From Chelydra serpentina (taxonomy: Eukaryota > Chordata > Testudines > Chelydridae): a stretch of 64,000 bases of DNA. The stretch covers positions 7,006,001 through 7,070,000 of the forward strand of contig JBAIAC010000042.1 of NCBI GenBank assembly GCA_037349315.1, given 5' to 3'. Positions 54,440-64,000 of the stretch are shown here, piece after piece. Numbering within the stretch: position 1 is the stretch's first letter; every line of letters starts with the position of its first letter. The position numbers and the translations under genes were made by a program. The notes beneath the pieces are model-generated. The model saw nothing but the letters and a program-made list of their open reading frames with translations, made no database searches and was not told the DNA's origin.

Positions 54440-54697
54440 AAGAAAATCGAGGCTCAGGTGATCTTCAGTGAGATTTTGCCTCTTCCTAGAGAAGGACAAC
54501 AAAGATGTGACAGGATTATGATGCTCAATAGATGGCTCAGGCATTCGTACTATAAGGAGGGCTTTGGGTTGTATGGCCACTGGGAGGCATTCATTGACAG
54601 AGGACTGTTCTCTCGGGATGGACTTCACCTGAGTAGGGAGGGAAATAGACTTCTAGGATGGAGGCTGGCACAACTGATTAAGAGAGCTTTAAACTAG
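54440..54697 (+). pseudogene. CR1 ORF1, C-terminal esterase-like end
   Basis: An open stretch ending at TAG after LIKRALN. It has FIDRGLFSRDGLHLSREGNRL, in which the D-x-x-H arrangement (DGLH) matches the last catalytic block of SGNH-type esterases. Such a domain is known at the end of CR1 ORF1. The N-terminal part with the nucleophile is missing, so this is a remnant. ORF2 begins about 20 bp downstream. Confidence 0.65.
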
Positions 54698-54714
54698 GAA
54701 TTTGGGGGAGACGG

Positions 54715-56202
54715 TTGCGAGATGTCCAGGTAATCTCCACGCCAGATTTTAACATTGAGAGGGAAGAAAACAAAGTAAGAAAGGATATAGTTGGGGGTAT
54801 GAGAATGGACATAAGGAGGAAAGGTAGTGTATATACCAGTCTAATAGGTCATACTGGTGGTACAATGTCCGTGCCAAATTGGGTAAAGAATGTGAGTGAG
54901 GCCAAACAGCAAAAATTAAGATGTTTGTACACCAAGGCAAGGAGCCTAGGTAACAAAATGGAGCAACTAGAGCTACTGGTCCAGGAAGTGAAACCGGATA
55001 CTATAGGAATAACAGAAACATGGTGGAATAGTCATCATGACTGGAGTACAGGTACTGAAGGGTATGTGTTGTTTAGGAAAGACAGAAATAAAGGTAAAGG
55101 TGGTGGAGTAGCATTGTATATCAATGATGAGGTAGACTGTAAAGAAATAAAAAGTGATGGAATGAATAAGACAGAGTATGTCTGGGCAAAAATCACATTG
55201 GGGAAGAAAACTACTAGAACCTCCCCTGGGATAGTGATTGGGGTGTGCTATAGACCACCAGAATCTAATTTGGATATGGATAGAGACCTCTTTAATGTTT
55301 TTAATGAAGTAAATATTAATGGGAACTGCATGATCATGGGAGACTTCAACTTCCCAGATATAGACTGGAGAACAAGTGCTAGTAATAATAAAAGGGCGCA
55401 GATTTTCCTAGATGTGATAGCTGATGAATTCCTTCATCAAATAGCTGCTGAACCAAAAAGGGGGGATGCCATTTTAGATTTGGTTTTGGTGAATAGTGAG
55501 GACCTCATAGAAGAAATGGTTGTAGGGGACAACCTTGGCTCGAGTGATCATGAGCTAATTCAGTTCAAACTAAATGGAAGGATAAACAAAAATAAATCTG
55601 AGACTAGGGTTTTTTTTCTCAAAAGGGCTAACTTTAATAAATTAAGGAAATTAGTTAGGGAAGTGGATTGGACTAAAGAATTTATGGATCTAAAGGCGGA
55701 GGAGGCCTGGGATTATTTCAAGTTAAAGTTGCAGAAGATATCAGCAGCCTGTATCCCAAGAAAGGGGAAACAATTCATAGGCAGGAGTTTTAGACCAAGC
55801 TGGATGAGCAAGCTTCTTAGAGAGGTGATTAAGAAAAAGCAGAAAGCATACAAGGAGTGGAAGATGGGAGGGATCAGCAAAGAAACCTACCTTATTGAGG
55901 TCAGAGCATGTAGGGATAAAGTGAGAAAGGCTAAAAGTCATGTAGAGTTGGACCTTGCAAAGGGAATTAAAACCAATAGTAAAAGGTTTTATAGCCATAT
56001 AAATAGGAAAAAAACAAAGAAAGAAGAAGTGGGACCGCTAAACACTGAGGATGGAGTGAAGGTTAAGGATAATCCAGGCATGGCCCGATATCTAAACAAA
56101 TACTGTGCCTCAGTCTTTAATGAGGCTAATGAGGATCTTAGGGATAATGGCAGCATGACAAATGGGAATAAGGCTATGGAGATAGATATTACCATATCCT
56201 AG
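54715..56202 (+). pseudogene. CR1 ORF2, endonuclease part (intact frame), then stop
   Basis: A 495-codon frame (first codon TTG; the true start is unclear). The apurinic-type endonuclease motifs are complete and in order: YTKARSLGNK (about 74), IGITETWWNSHHDW, FRKDRNKGKGGGVALY, VIGVCYRPPES, MGDFNFPDIDW and LGSSDHELIQF. A lysine-rich linker follows and a TAG at 56,200-56,202 stops the frame. Coding-like sequence continues in the same frame (KSGGPDNLHPRIFKELA...). The enzyme would nick target DNA to prime reverse transcription. Confidence 0.85.
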
Positions 56203-57023
56203 GAGGAACCCAAACTCAAACAGTTTAATAGGAGTAAATCAGGGGGCCCAGATAATCTTCATCCAAGAATATTTAAGGAACTGGCACATGAAATTGTAAG
56301 CCCATTAGCAAGAATTTTTAATGAATCTCTAAACTCAGGGGATGTACCATTTGACTGGAGAATTGCTAATATAATTCCTATTTTTAAGAAAGGGAAAAAA
56401 GTGACCCAGGTAACTACAGGCCTGTTAGTTTGACATCTGTAGTATGCAAGGTCTTGGAAAAAAAATTGAAGGAGAAAGTAGTTAAGGACATTGAGGTCAA
56501 TTGGGACAAATTACAACATGGTTTTACAAAAGGTAGATCATGCTAAACCAACCTGATCTCCTTCTTTGAGAAAGTAACAGTTTTTTTAGATAAAGGAAAC
56601 GCAGTAGATCGAATCTACCTCGATTTCAGTAAGGCATTTGATACAGTACCACATGGAGAATTATTGGTTAAATTGGAAAAGGTGGGGATCAATATGAAAA
56701 TTGAGAGGTGGATAAGGAACTGATGAAAGGGGAGACTACAGCGGGTCATACTGAAAGGTGAACTGTCAGGCTGGAGGGAGATTACTAGTGGAGTTCCTCA
56801 CGGATCAGTTTTGGAACCAATCTTATTTAATCTTTTTATTACTGACCTCGGCACCAAAAGTGGGAGTGTGCTAATAAAGTTTGCGGATGACACAAAGTTG
56901 GGAGGTATTGCCAATTCAGAAAAGGATCGGGATACCATATATGAAGATCTGGATGATTTCGTAAACTGGAGTAATAGTAGTAGGATGAAATTTAATAGTG
57001 AGAAGTGTAAGGTTATGCATTTT

Positions 57024-57312
57024 GGCCACGTCTACACTAGGGGTGTGGGTAGATGTAAGGTACGCAACTTCAGCTACGTGAATAACGTAGCTGAAGTCAA
57101 CGTACCTCGCTTGACTTACCATGAGAACGCAGCAGGGTCGATTGCTGTTGCTCCCCCGTCGACTCTGCTTCCACCTCTCACCGGGGTGGATTACCGGAGT
57201 TGACAGCAGAGGGATCGGGGATCAATTTATCGCATCTACATTAGACACGAAAAATCGATCCACAAAAGATCGATCGCTACCCGCCTATCCGGTGGGTAGT
57301 GAAAACGTACCC
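57024..57312. mobile_element. MITE with Harbinger-like ends inside the CR1
   Basis: 289 bp from GGCCACGTCTACACTA to TAGTGAAAACGTACCC, with imperfect inverted ends sharing the GTCTACACT core with the Harbinger at 22,116. The flanks are TTT (57,021-57,023) and TTA (57,313-57,315). The CR1 coding sequence resumes exactly (CATTT|AGGGATT), which supports a 3-bp target duplication. The interior contains 'cttcagctacgtgaataacgtagctgaag', a strong hairpin (57,068-57,096). Confidence 0.8.
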
Positions 57313-57637
57313 TTAGGGATTAATAACAAGAATTTTAGTTATAAGCTGGGGACGCATCAGTTGGAAGTAATGGAAGAGGAGAAGGTCCTCGGAGTCCTGG
57401 TTGATCACAGGATGACTATGAGCCGCTAATGTGATATGGCCGTGAAAAAAGCTAATGCGGTCTTGGGATGCATTAGGCGAGGTATTTCCAGTAGAGATAA
57501 GGAGGTGTTAGTACCGTTATACAAGGCATCGGTGAGACCACTTTTGGAATACTGTGTGCAGTTCTGGTCTCCCATGTTTAAGAAGGATGAATTCAAACTG
57601 GAACAGGTACAAAGAAGGGCCACTAGGATGATCCCAG

Positions 57638-58020
57638 TGTCAAAATCAGATTCAGGACTCACAAATTTGTCAGACCACTCTGTTTATTAGCAAAGCGCTC
57701 TGGCAATCACACCCAGATAAATGTGAGTGCCATGCAAAGGCTTAAACTATCTTATTTATACAGATAAGAGGAAGCAAACTTAACAAGAAAACAAAGGGAG
57801 CAAAAACTGATAAATTTACCTGGGGTTAGACATACATATCTTATTTGCATACTAACTTTTACCGATCTCCTAGCTAATGTTCCACCATTAGCTTAAGTGG
57901 ACCCTTAATAGTTTCTCTTCCTGACAACTATATTCCAACAATCCTTTCTCCTGCTTAAAGGAACAACAGCATTTCTTTAATCCATTCTATAATTACAATA
58001 TAATTCATTCTACTTCCACA
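57638..58020 (-). mobile_element. solo LTR inside the CR1
   Basis: A 383-bp block with TGTCAAAATC at the left and CTTCCACA at the right. On the minus strand it begins TGTGGAAG and has an AATAAA signal near 57,687. The flanks CCAG (57,634-57,637) and CGAG (58,021-58,024) are a probable 4-bp duplication, since CR1 sequence rejoins as GATGATC|CGAGGAATGG. It belongs to neither of the other LTR families described here. Confidence 0.78.
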
Positions 58021-58797
58021 CGAGGAATGGAAAACTGGTCTTATGAAAGGAAACTCAAGGAGCTTGGTTTGTTTACCTTAACCAAAAGAAGGCTGAGGGG
58101 AGATATAATTGCTCTCTTTAAATATATCAGAGGGATAAATACCAGGGAGGGAGAGGAATTATTTAAGCTCAGTACCAATGTGGACACAAGAACAAATGGA
58201 TATAAACTGGCCATCAGGAAGTTTAGACTTGAAATTAGACGAAGGTTTCTAACCATCAGAGGAGTGAAGTTCTGGAACAGCCTTCCAAAGGAAGCAGTGG
58301 GGGAAAAGACCTATCTGGCTTCAAGATTAAGGTAGATAAATTTATGGAGGGGATGGATTGATGGGATAACATGATCTTGGCAATTAATTAACCTTTGAAT
58401 ATCAGTGGTAAATAGGCCCAATGGCCAGTGATGGGATGCTAGAAGTTACTACAGAGAATTTTTTCCTGGATGTTTGGCTGGTGAGTCTTGCCCACATGCT
58501 CAGGGTTCAGCTGATCGCCATATTTGGGGTTGGGAAGGAATTTTCCTCCAGAGTAGATTGGCAGAGGCCCTGAAGGTTTTTCGCCTTCCTCTGCAGCCTG
58601 GGGCACAGGTCACTTGCTGGAGGATTCTCTGCATCTTGAAGTCTTTAAACCATGACTTGAAGATTTCAATATCTGAGACATAGGTGAGAGGATTACTCCA
58701 GGAGTGTGTGGGTGAGATTCTGTGGCCTGCATTGTGCAGGAGGTCAGACTAGACGATCATAATAGTCGCTTCTGACCTTAAAGTCTATGAGTCTATG

Positions 58798-58965
58798 TAA
58801 TAGGCTGCCAAGAGAGGTTGTGGAATCACCATCACTGGAGGTTTTTTTAAGAACAGGTTAGACAAACACTTCTCAGGGCTGGTCTAGATTTACTAGGTCC
58901 TTCCTCGGGTTCTCAAGGTCCTTTTCAGCTCCACATTTCTATGGTTCTCTGATTCTATAATGTAC
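58798..58965 (+). mobile_element. second CR1 3' end, abutting
   Basis: 'ataggctgccaagagaggttgtggaatcaccatcactggagg' and the terminal 'ttctatggttctctgattctata' are those of a different CR1 subfamily tail. Either a separate truncated insertion or a duplication of the 3' end. Confidence 0.65.
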
Positions 58966-60404
58966 CTACAAAAGACAGGAGTTCACTTTTCTCTATCAGG
59001 TGGGCTGACGCCAGCCATGGAATCAGCAGAGATATGGGCATGTTCTTCAAAGGGGAGGACTATTCTTTACAGGAATTTAAGATGGGGTTTTCAAAGAGCC
59101 AGGCACCTGATTCCCCTTGCCTACGGTCCCTCCCAGCCTGGTATTTCTGTGATTCTAGGATTTCTGGTGGATATCGAAGATTATGAGTCAATGGACCCAC
59201 AGCTGCACTCTGGTATCATTGCCCAGTATTGACACCTGCACTTCATCACCTAAGGCCTGGTTTTCAAAGATGTTTAGGTGCCTGGTGGGTTTTTCTAAAG
59301 CCTCTTGTTGTCCAAAACATGTTGATTTCAATGGGAGTTAGATGCCTAGTTGCTTTTGAAAAAACCACTAGTTGCCTAAATACCCCCTGGGGCCTGGATC
59401 CATAAAGAGACCCAGGCATGGTGACCCGCAGTGTGATAACATCTAACTTTTAGGCACCTAAAAAATTACTGAGACAACCATAGGGTCACACACAGCCTGA
59501 GTCAGGCCCCCGGGCTCCCTATTCGATGGATAGCGGGAGACAGACACCTAAGAATGGAAGCCACAAAAGCCAGCATGCTAGGAGGGGAGGCGCCTGAGCT
59601 AACCGATGGGAGATGCTGAGGAGAGGAGTGTGTGCTAGCTCAGAGAGAGATGCCAACGTCCAGTCAGGGTTGCCCCCTGTCTCTGCCAGTGCTCGTCCAG
59701 AACCTGATCTGGAAGTACCCAATACTTGTTGACATCAAATGGATAGACCCATTTAATCAAACATACCTCGCTATCCCATACCCCCACCCACAAAAAACAT
59801 CTGGAACAAAGAAACAAATCAACCAATCAACAAAATACTGTGCATCCTCACTATAACAACCCCCTGGGTATTTAAGCCATTTGTTCGTTAAAGCCAGGGG
59901 TTCATTATAGCGAAAGAGCCCTGCCTCCTGGGGCAGCGACTGACACCTTGAGCCCCATGGCCATGGCAGAGGCTGACAGCTCTTCCGGCCCTGGGTTTGT
60001 AGTGGGGACACAAAACTCCTCCAGCCTCGAAGCCGTGGTTGGGGCAGTATTTTACTTCCCACCCTGAAAAAGGAGAAGAGACAGAGACCCCATGAAGTCC
60101 ACCAGTGACTTTAATATGGTAACTGATTTTATGTGGAAAATGCTTTGAAACCATGGTGATGGGTGGCAGTACAAAACCTCATACTGATCAATCGATCAAT
60201 AGATAGATGGGTATGTATGGGGATGGATGGATAGCTAGACAGCAATAAGTTCATGGAGGATAGGTCCATCAATGGCTATGAACCAAGAGGGTCAGGGATG
60301 CAACACAGTGCTCTAGGTGTCCTGTCCCTAAGCCTCTGGCTGCCAGATGTGGGGATTGGACAACACAGGATGTGTCACTCATTAATTATCCTGTTCTGTT
60401 AATT
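58966..60404. other. intergenic, no gene recognised
   Basis: The 'aggtgcctag' type old repeat appears at 59,250-59,470. Frames of 60-101 residues (59,519-60,154) lack domains. A small GATA/GATG-rich patch lies at 60,186-60,240. Confidence 0.4.
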
Positions 60405-60495
60405 CTCTCTGAAGCATCTGAAATTGGCCACTGTGTGAAGACAGAATAATGGGCTAGATGCACCTGTAGTCTGACATTCTTATGTTCTTAACTAG
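60405..60495 (+). mobile_element. CR1 3' terminal fragment
   Basis: 'gcatctgaaattggccactgtgtgaagacagaataatgggctagatgcacctgtagtctgacattcttatgttctta' is a CR1-type 3' end, 5'-truncated to under 100 bp. A similar end occurs at about 62,510-62,595. Confidence 0.65.
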
Positions 60496-60714
60496 ACACA
60501 TAAATAGATTTTGATCTTATTTATTTAGGTATACATTTATAGTAACTCCATTGACCTGCGTGGAGTTTTTTCTTGATATTTACCAGTGTAAATACCTCAA
60601 TGTGCATAAATGGATGGCACGTTATGTTCTCAGGGAAACAAAAATGTCAATAGTTTATTATATTTATAAAGAAACACAGAATGAGACAATGGTCCTGGGA
60701 GAAAGACGGCTATT

Positions 60715-61034
60715 TTATTTTTTACACAGTAGCCTCGACCCAATCATTTTCCACAGGGCAACATAGATAGCCTCATTCCTCATGCTATAAATGATCGGAT
60801 TCTTCATGGGAGGCACCATCGAATAAAAAAAACAGCTACTATGGGATCCTGACCTGAGATTGAGCTGGAGGTGGGTTTAATATTGGCAAAACTAGCAGTG
60901 CAAACAAACACAGAGTTCACAATGAGGTGAGGGAGGCAGGTGGAGAAGGCTTTATGCCTCCCCTGCTCAGAGGGGATTCTCAGCACTGTTTTTTTTAAGA
61001 TCAGAACATATGACACAATTATATGACACTGCAA
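60715..61034 (-). pseudogene. OR14-like pseudogene fragment (TM5 to C terminus)
   Basis: The minus strand retains VSYVLILKKTVLRIPSEQGRHKAFSTCLPHL and the KPTSSS loop seen in the OR14-like gene at 47,773. It then shifts frame near 60,820 to PPMKNPIIYSMRNE. Everything upstream of the end of TM5 is missing (unrelated sequence begins near 61,030). The fragment is frameshifted and 5'-truncated, so non-functional. It is opposite in orientation to the intact OR14-like gene, marking an eroded OR cluster. Confidence 0.9.
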
Positions 61035-61380
61035 AACTAGTACATTGGGGTGGACAGTTTTGCTCTGTCTTTACTCAGCCAAAACTCACAGTGGAGGAAA
61101 TTCTGATCTCAGGGATGAAGCCAAAATGACTTCAATGACTTCAGCTCTACTCTGGTGTTACTGAGATCCCATTCTGGCCCAATCAAAGTCTTGCTTGATA
61201 TAAGTAACTCAAAATTTGGCTCCTAAATAGGCTTGTTCAGCAATTTATAACTATAGATCAATACATGACATGCAGATACTCCAAACCCAATTGTCTTCCT
61301 TCACGTACCTTGGAGAAAAGCAAAAATGCTACCCAGAAATAAGGACTGGAGCTAATACACGGTATGAATATTCCTATCAT
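61035..61380. other. intergenic, nothing recognised
   Basis: No repeat end or coding signal identified. Confidence 0.4.
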
Positions 61381-61680
61381 TCACAACATACATCTAGCCA
61401 GTGATTCCCAATTTTGTAATTGTACATTTGATTTTTCCTCTGGTAAAAGAAGAACTTTGCGCTTTTCTTTATTGAATTTCCTCTTGTTGATTTTAGACCA
61501 ATTCTCCAATTTCTCAAGATCATTTTGAATTCTTATCTTGTCCTCCAAAGTCTTTGCAACCCCTCCCAGCTCAGTGTCATCTGCAAGATTTATAAGCATA
61601 TTCTCTTCTCTGTTATCCAAGTTGTTAATAAAAATATTGAATAATAACCTTAGAAATGCAACCAGAAAAGAGTTTTTCAC
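61381..61680 (-). mobile_element. CR1 reverse-transcriptase fragment
   Basis: A minus-strand frame with LFNIFINNLD, a degenerate catalytic motif LADDTELGGVAKTLEDK, then RIQNDLEKLENWSK, aligning with the FADDTKLGG region of the CR1 at 32,018-34,516. Truncated at both ends and diverged. Confidence 0.85.
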
Positions 61681-62049
61681 CTAGGAACTGGGATTCTCAA
61701 TTCCCAATACAACTAATTGGAATTTTCATGGCCAAATATCTATAGGCAACCTTGAAAATCCCATCACTGCTCATGTTGGCCTCACCATAAACTCAAAATA
61801 GCCTACATCGCCAAGAGAGAGATGCAAATGTGTTACTCTGAGGTGTTGCCTAATTCAGCTAAAATCTCCCAGAATTAATTGTAATAAATCATGCCAATAA
61901 ATGGGGCAGAGGATAAGAATCCTCTTACTCCCTTCAAACAATTCAAACTTTCTTTAAATAATTCATAGAAATTTAGATTTTTTTTAAAAATCTACCATTT
62001 TGTGGGATTTTTAGAAAAACTTTGTTCCCATTTTTGGTGGAGTTCAAAG

Positions 62050-62215
62050 TAGATGAATAGATTCCAAGGCCATCAGGGACCATAGTAACTGTCTAGTCTG
62101 ACCTCCTGTATAACCCAGCCCAGAGAACATCCCCAAAACAATATGTAGAGCGGATCCTTTAGAAAAACATCCAATCTTTATTTTAAAAGTTGTCAGTTAT
62201 GGAATCTACAAAATA
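62050..62215 (-). mobile_element. old CR1 3' fragment
   Basis: Plus-strand text 'agattccaaggccatcagggaccatagtaactgtctagtctgacctcctgtataaccc' is the reverse of a CR1 tail. It is followed by 'aaaacatccaatctttattttaaaagttgtcag'. Confidence 0.8.
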
Positions 62216-62680
62216 AGTAATTAATAATAAACTAAGTGAGATATTCAAAGGGGACATATGGAGCTGGGAACTCCTCTCCTGTAGAAAGCCAATAGGATTT
62301 AGACACACAAATCCAGTAGGTTCCTTTGAGTACTGCAGCCTATCTGGATAATGAGAGCATGTAGTTACTTTGTAGCAGATAAAACTCTACGAAGGGTAGA
62401 AACTCACCTTCGCCATGCCATAGACAATTCACTACCTGAGGATAATGAGACACCGCCATGGGCAGGTTAATCAAGAATTGTCCTCTATAGGGCCTCTTAG
62501 ACTTTCCTTTGAATCTGGTGGTACTGGCCACAATCGAGGACAGAATACTGGACTGGATGATCCAAACGTCTTACCCAGTTAGACAGTTTCTATGACAAGC
62601 AGATGCTTTCAAATAAAATTACAATGAATGTTGCAGCCACAGCAACTCAAATACATTTACTTTAGTTTTAATTAATCATT
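62216..62680. other. intergenic with a CR1-like 3' end
   Basis: A plus-strand CR1-type terminus ('ggtactggccacaatcgaggacagaatactggactggatgatcc') lies at about 62,518-62,565. No gene. Confidence 0.45.
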
Positions 62681-63060
62681 AATAAAGCTGGTCAAAAATT
62701 AAAATTATATTTTTGTGGGAAATGTCATTGTTTTGTTTTCATAGAAACATCCCATAATATTGCTTTTGGATAGGGGGTGGGCAAAAAATGAAACTGGAGA
62801 CTGAAAAGTGTTTGCTTTTCAGTAAACTTCTCTAGTAAATGCCAGTTTTGGTAAATATTTTCTAGTTTTGGGAAAAGATTTCTGATATTGAAAACTTTCT
62901 CCCCAAAACCTGAAAAAGTATACCAAAGAGTTTTCCATCTCCAGGTTTTCATAAAAACAAAACCAAAAACTTTCCCCCACTGACAAACAAACACCCATAG
63001 AAAAATGAATTTTCTCCACACCAAAATTATTTTCAATGACAAGCAATTTTTCTTCAAAAA
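62681..63060. repeat. A/T-rich interspersed repeat
   Basis: Starts 'aaagctggtcaaaaattaaaa' and is full of 'ttttgg', 'gaaaa' and 'cccataga' words. It is the same type as at 285-590 and 42,600-42,760. Its right part aligns with about 46,410-46,480. Confidence 0.45.
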
Positions 63061-64000
63061 GCTGTTTTCTCAGGAAGATATGTTTGAGTATCTCCACTCA
63101 TCATGAATTATCCTCCAAGTTGTAACTATTTCCCCCATTGGATGGATGACAAACTGAGGAATGGAGCAGAGAAGGACTGAACAAAGCCAGAGGAATAGTT
63201 GGGATCAGATCTCAGGACACATTGGACCTTAGCTTTTTAATTAATTAATTAATTATCTGATAGTTGAACCTGATAAGAGAGGCCCATAATATTAGGTTAG
63301 ACACACTCTCCGCCCCAAAGAGCTTATAGTGGAAAAGACAGGAAAAGGGTGGGAGGGGGAAGACGGCCCCAGGGAATGAATCATAGAATCTCAGGGTTGG
63401 AAGGGACCTCAGGAGGTCATCTAGTCCAACCCCCTGCTCAAAGCAGGACCAACCCCAACTAGATCATCCCAGCCAGGGCTTTGTCAAGCCTGACCTTAAA
63501 AACCTCTAAGGAAGGAGATTCCACCACCTCCCTAGGTAACCCATTCCAGTGCTTCACCACCCTACTAGTGAAAAAGTTTTTCCTAATATCCAACCTAAAC
63601 CTCCCCCTCTGCAACTTGAGACCATTACTCCTTGTTCTGTCATCTTCTACCACTGAGAACAGTCTAGATCCATCCTCTTTGGAACCCCCTTTTAGGTAGT
63701 TGAAAGCAGCTATCAAATCCCCCCTCACTCTTCTCTTCTGCAGGCTAAACAATCCCAGTTCCCTCAGCCTCTCCTCATAAGTCATGTGCTCCAGCCCCCT
63801 AATCATTTTGGTTGCCCTCCGTTGGACTCTTTCCAATTTATCCACATCCTTTTTGTAGTGTGGGGCCCAAAACTGGACACAGTACTCCAAATGAGGCCTC
63901 ACCAGTGCCGAAATGACTTTCCCAAGGTAACACAGCAGGCCAGCAGCAGGGCTAGGAATTGATGCCAGATGTCTGGAGCACAGTCCTGTGTGCCCTTAGT
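62990..64000. repeat. direct duplicate of the OR14 upstream unit (runs off the window)
   Basis: Aligns with 46,410-46,945 in the same orientation, interrupted only by the CR1 at 63,380-63,911. The alignment is still running at the last base ('cagtcctgtgtgccc'). In the first copy the OR14-like gene starts about 0.8 kb further on. Confidence 0.85.
63380..63911 (-). mobile_element. 5'-truncated CR1 with 5-bp target duplication
   Basis: 532 bp, nearly the same text as 31,940-32,465 of the nested CR1. It encodes the last roughly 147 residues of ORF2 on the minus strand with no stop ([19 protein letters not shown] ... KALAGMI). AATGA flanks both sides (63,375-63,379; 63,912-63,916), and the paralogous empty site at 46,818-46,822 has AATGA once. 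A young insertion. Confidence 0.93.

Larger units (their letters stand above)
56203..58335 (+). pseudogene. CR1 ORF2, reverse transcriptase and C-terminal part, broken
   Basis: Recognisable blocks lie in different frames: FKKGKK then a frameshift near 56,400; [12 protein letters not shown] (about 56,625); SGVPHGSV and FADDTKLGG (to about 56,905), the latter being the catalytic motif; KCKVMHFG where the MITE cuts in; then KVLGVLVDHRMTM, IRRGISSRDKEVL and [11 protein letters not shown] up to RRATRMI where the LTR cuts in; then NWSYERKLKELGLF...RRRFLTIRGVKFWNSLPKEAV. At least three stops and one frameshift occur besides the two insertions, so it is inactive. Confidence 0.88.
54440..58797 (+). 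mobile_element. long CR1 LINE, decayed and twice interrupted
   Basis: Plus-strand CR1 running from the end of ORF1 through the endonuclease, reverse transcriptase, C-terminal region and 3' untranslated region, to the terminal 'gaggtcagactagacgatcataatagtcgcttctgaccttaaagtctatgagtctatg' near 58,797. It is a different subfamily from the CR1 at 31,922-34,515, sharing only family-level motifs. A MITE (57,024-57,312) and a solo LTR (57,638-58,020) are inserted, and several stops and frameshifts occur in the RT. It is therefore older than the insertions in the palindrome arm. Confidence 0.9.

Noticed and set aside
55741..55998. Minus-strand frames inside the long CR1 (also 54,749-54,940 and 55,989-56,195)
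   Set aside because: They are antisense shadows of the CR1 ORF2 coding frame.

Overview
This window is vertebrate genomic DNA, most probably from a turtle; another sauropsid is less likely. The evidence is single-exon olfactory receptor (OR) genes including an OR14-type gene, many CR1 LINE copies, tRNA-headed SINEs ending in a CR1-like 3' tail, hAT and Harbinger families with their MITEs, Penelope-like fragments and a Ty3/gypsy element. There are no bacterial-style operons. Host protein-coding content is limited to OR genes and OR pseudogenes. Almost everything else is transposable elements or unannotatable intergenic DNA.

Left half (about 1.7-37.5 kb): a large inverted duplication. The left arm (about 1,711-10,439) is the reverse complement of the right arm (about 13,166-37,470). 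A spacer of about 2.7 kb (10,440-13,165) separates them and carries one intact OR gene (10,705-11,649, minus). The right arm carries a second intact OR gene (16,215-17,168, minus). Its mirror copy in the left arm (7,348-7,863, plus) has lost its 3' half. The arms share a solo LTR (5,800-6,602 / 17,913-18,715), a hAT MITE (4,282-4,562 / 19,928-20,208) and an LTR-like block at the outer end, so those predate the duplication. The right arm is swollen by later insertions absent from the left: a SINE (21,890-22,073), a complete Harbinger transposon (22,116-27,170), and a gypsy retrotransposon (27,463-36,787) that itself contains a CR1 LINE (about 31,922-34,515). The left arm has one private insertion, a Penelope-like fragment (8,479-8,710). 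Each arm serves as the empty-site reference for the other, so insertion ends, target-site duplications and relative ages can be read directly.

Middle (37.5-46.4 kb): no genes recognised. It holds a hAT MITE with a perfect 8-bp target duplication, a minisatellite of about 92 bp period, a tandem array of tRNA-like units of about 75 bp period, old CR1 fragments, and a Penelope-like insertion with a 14-bp target duplication inside LTR-like sequence.

Right part (46.4-64 kb): an intact OR14-like gene (47,773-48,693, plus), an OR14-like pseudogene fragment (about 60,715-61,034, minus), solo LTRs, and a long decayed CR1 (54,440-58,797) that keeps the end of ORF1 and most of ORF2 and is broken by a MITE and a solo LTR. 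The last kilobase duplicates the sequence upstream of the OR14 gene, interrupted by a young truncated CR1, so a further OR14 unit may lie just beyond the window.

The most notable observations are the palindrome with datable nested insertions, the near-intact two-gene Harbinger with a third small reading frame antisense inside an intron, and Penelope-like fragments whose conserved core resembles a minimal hammerhead ribozyme. All comparisons were made by eye; no percent identities were computed.
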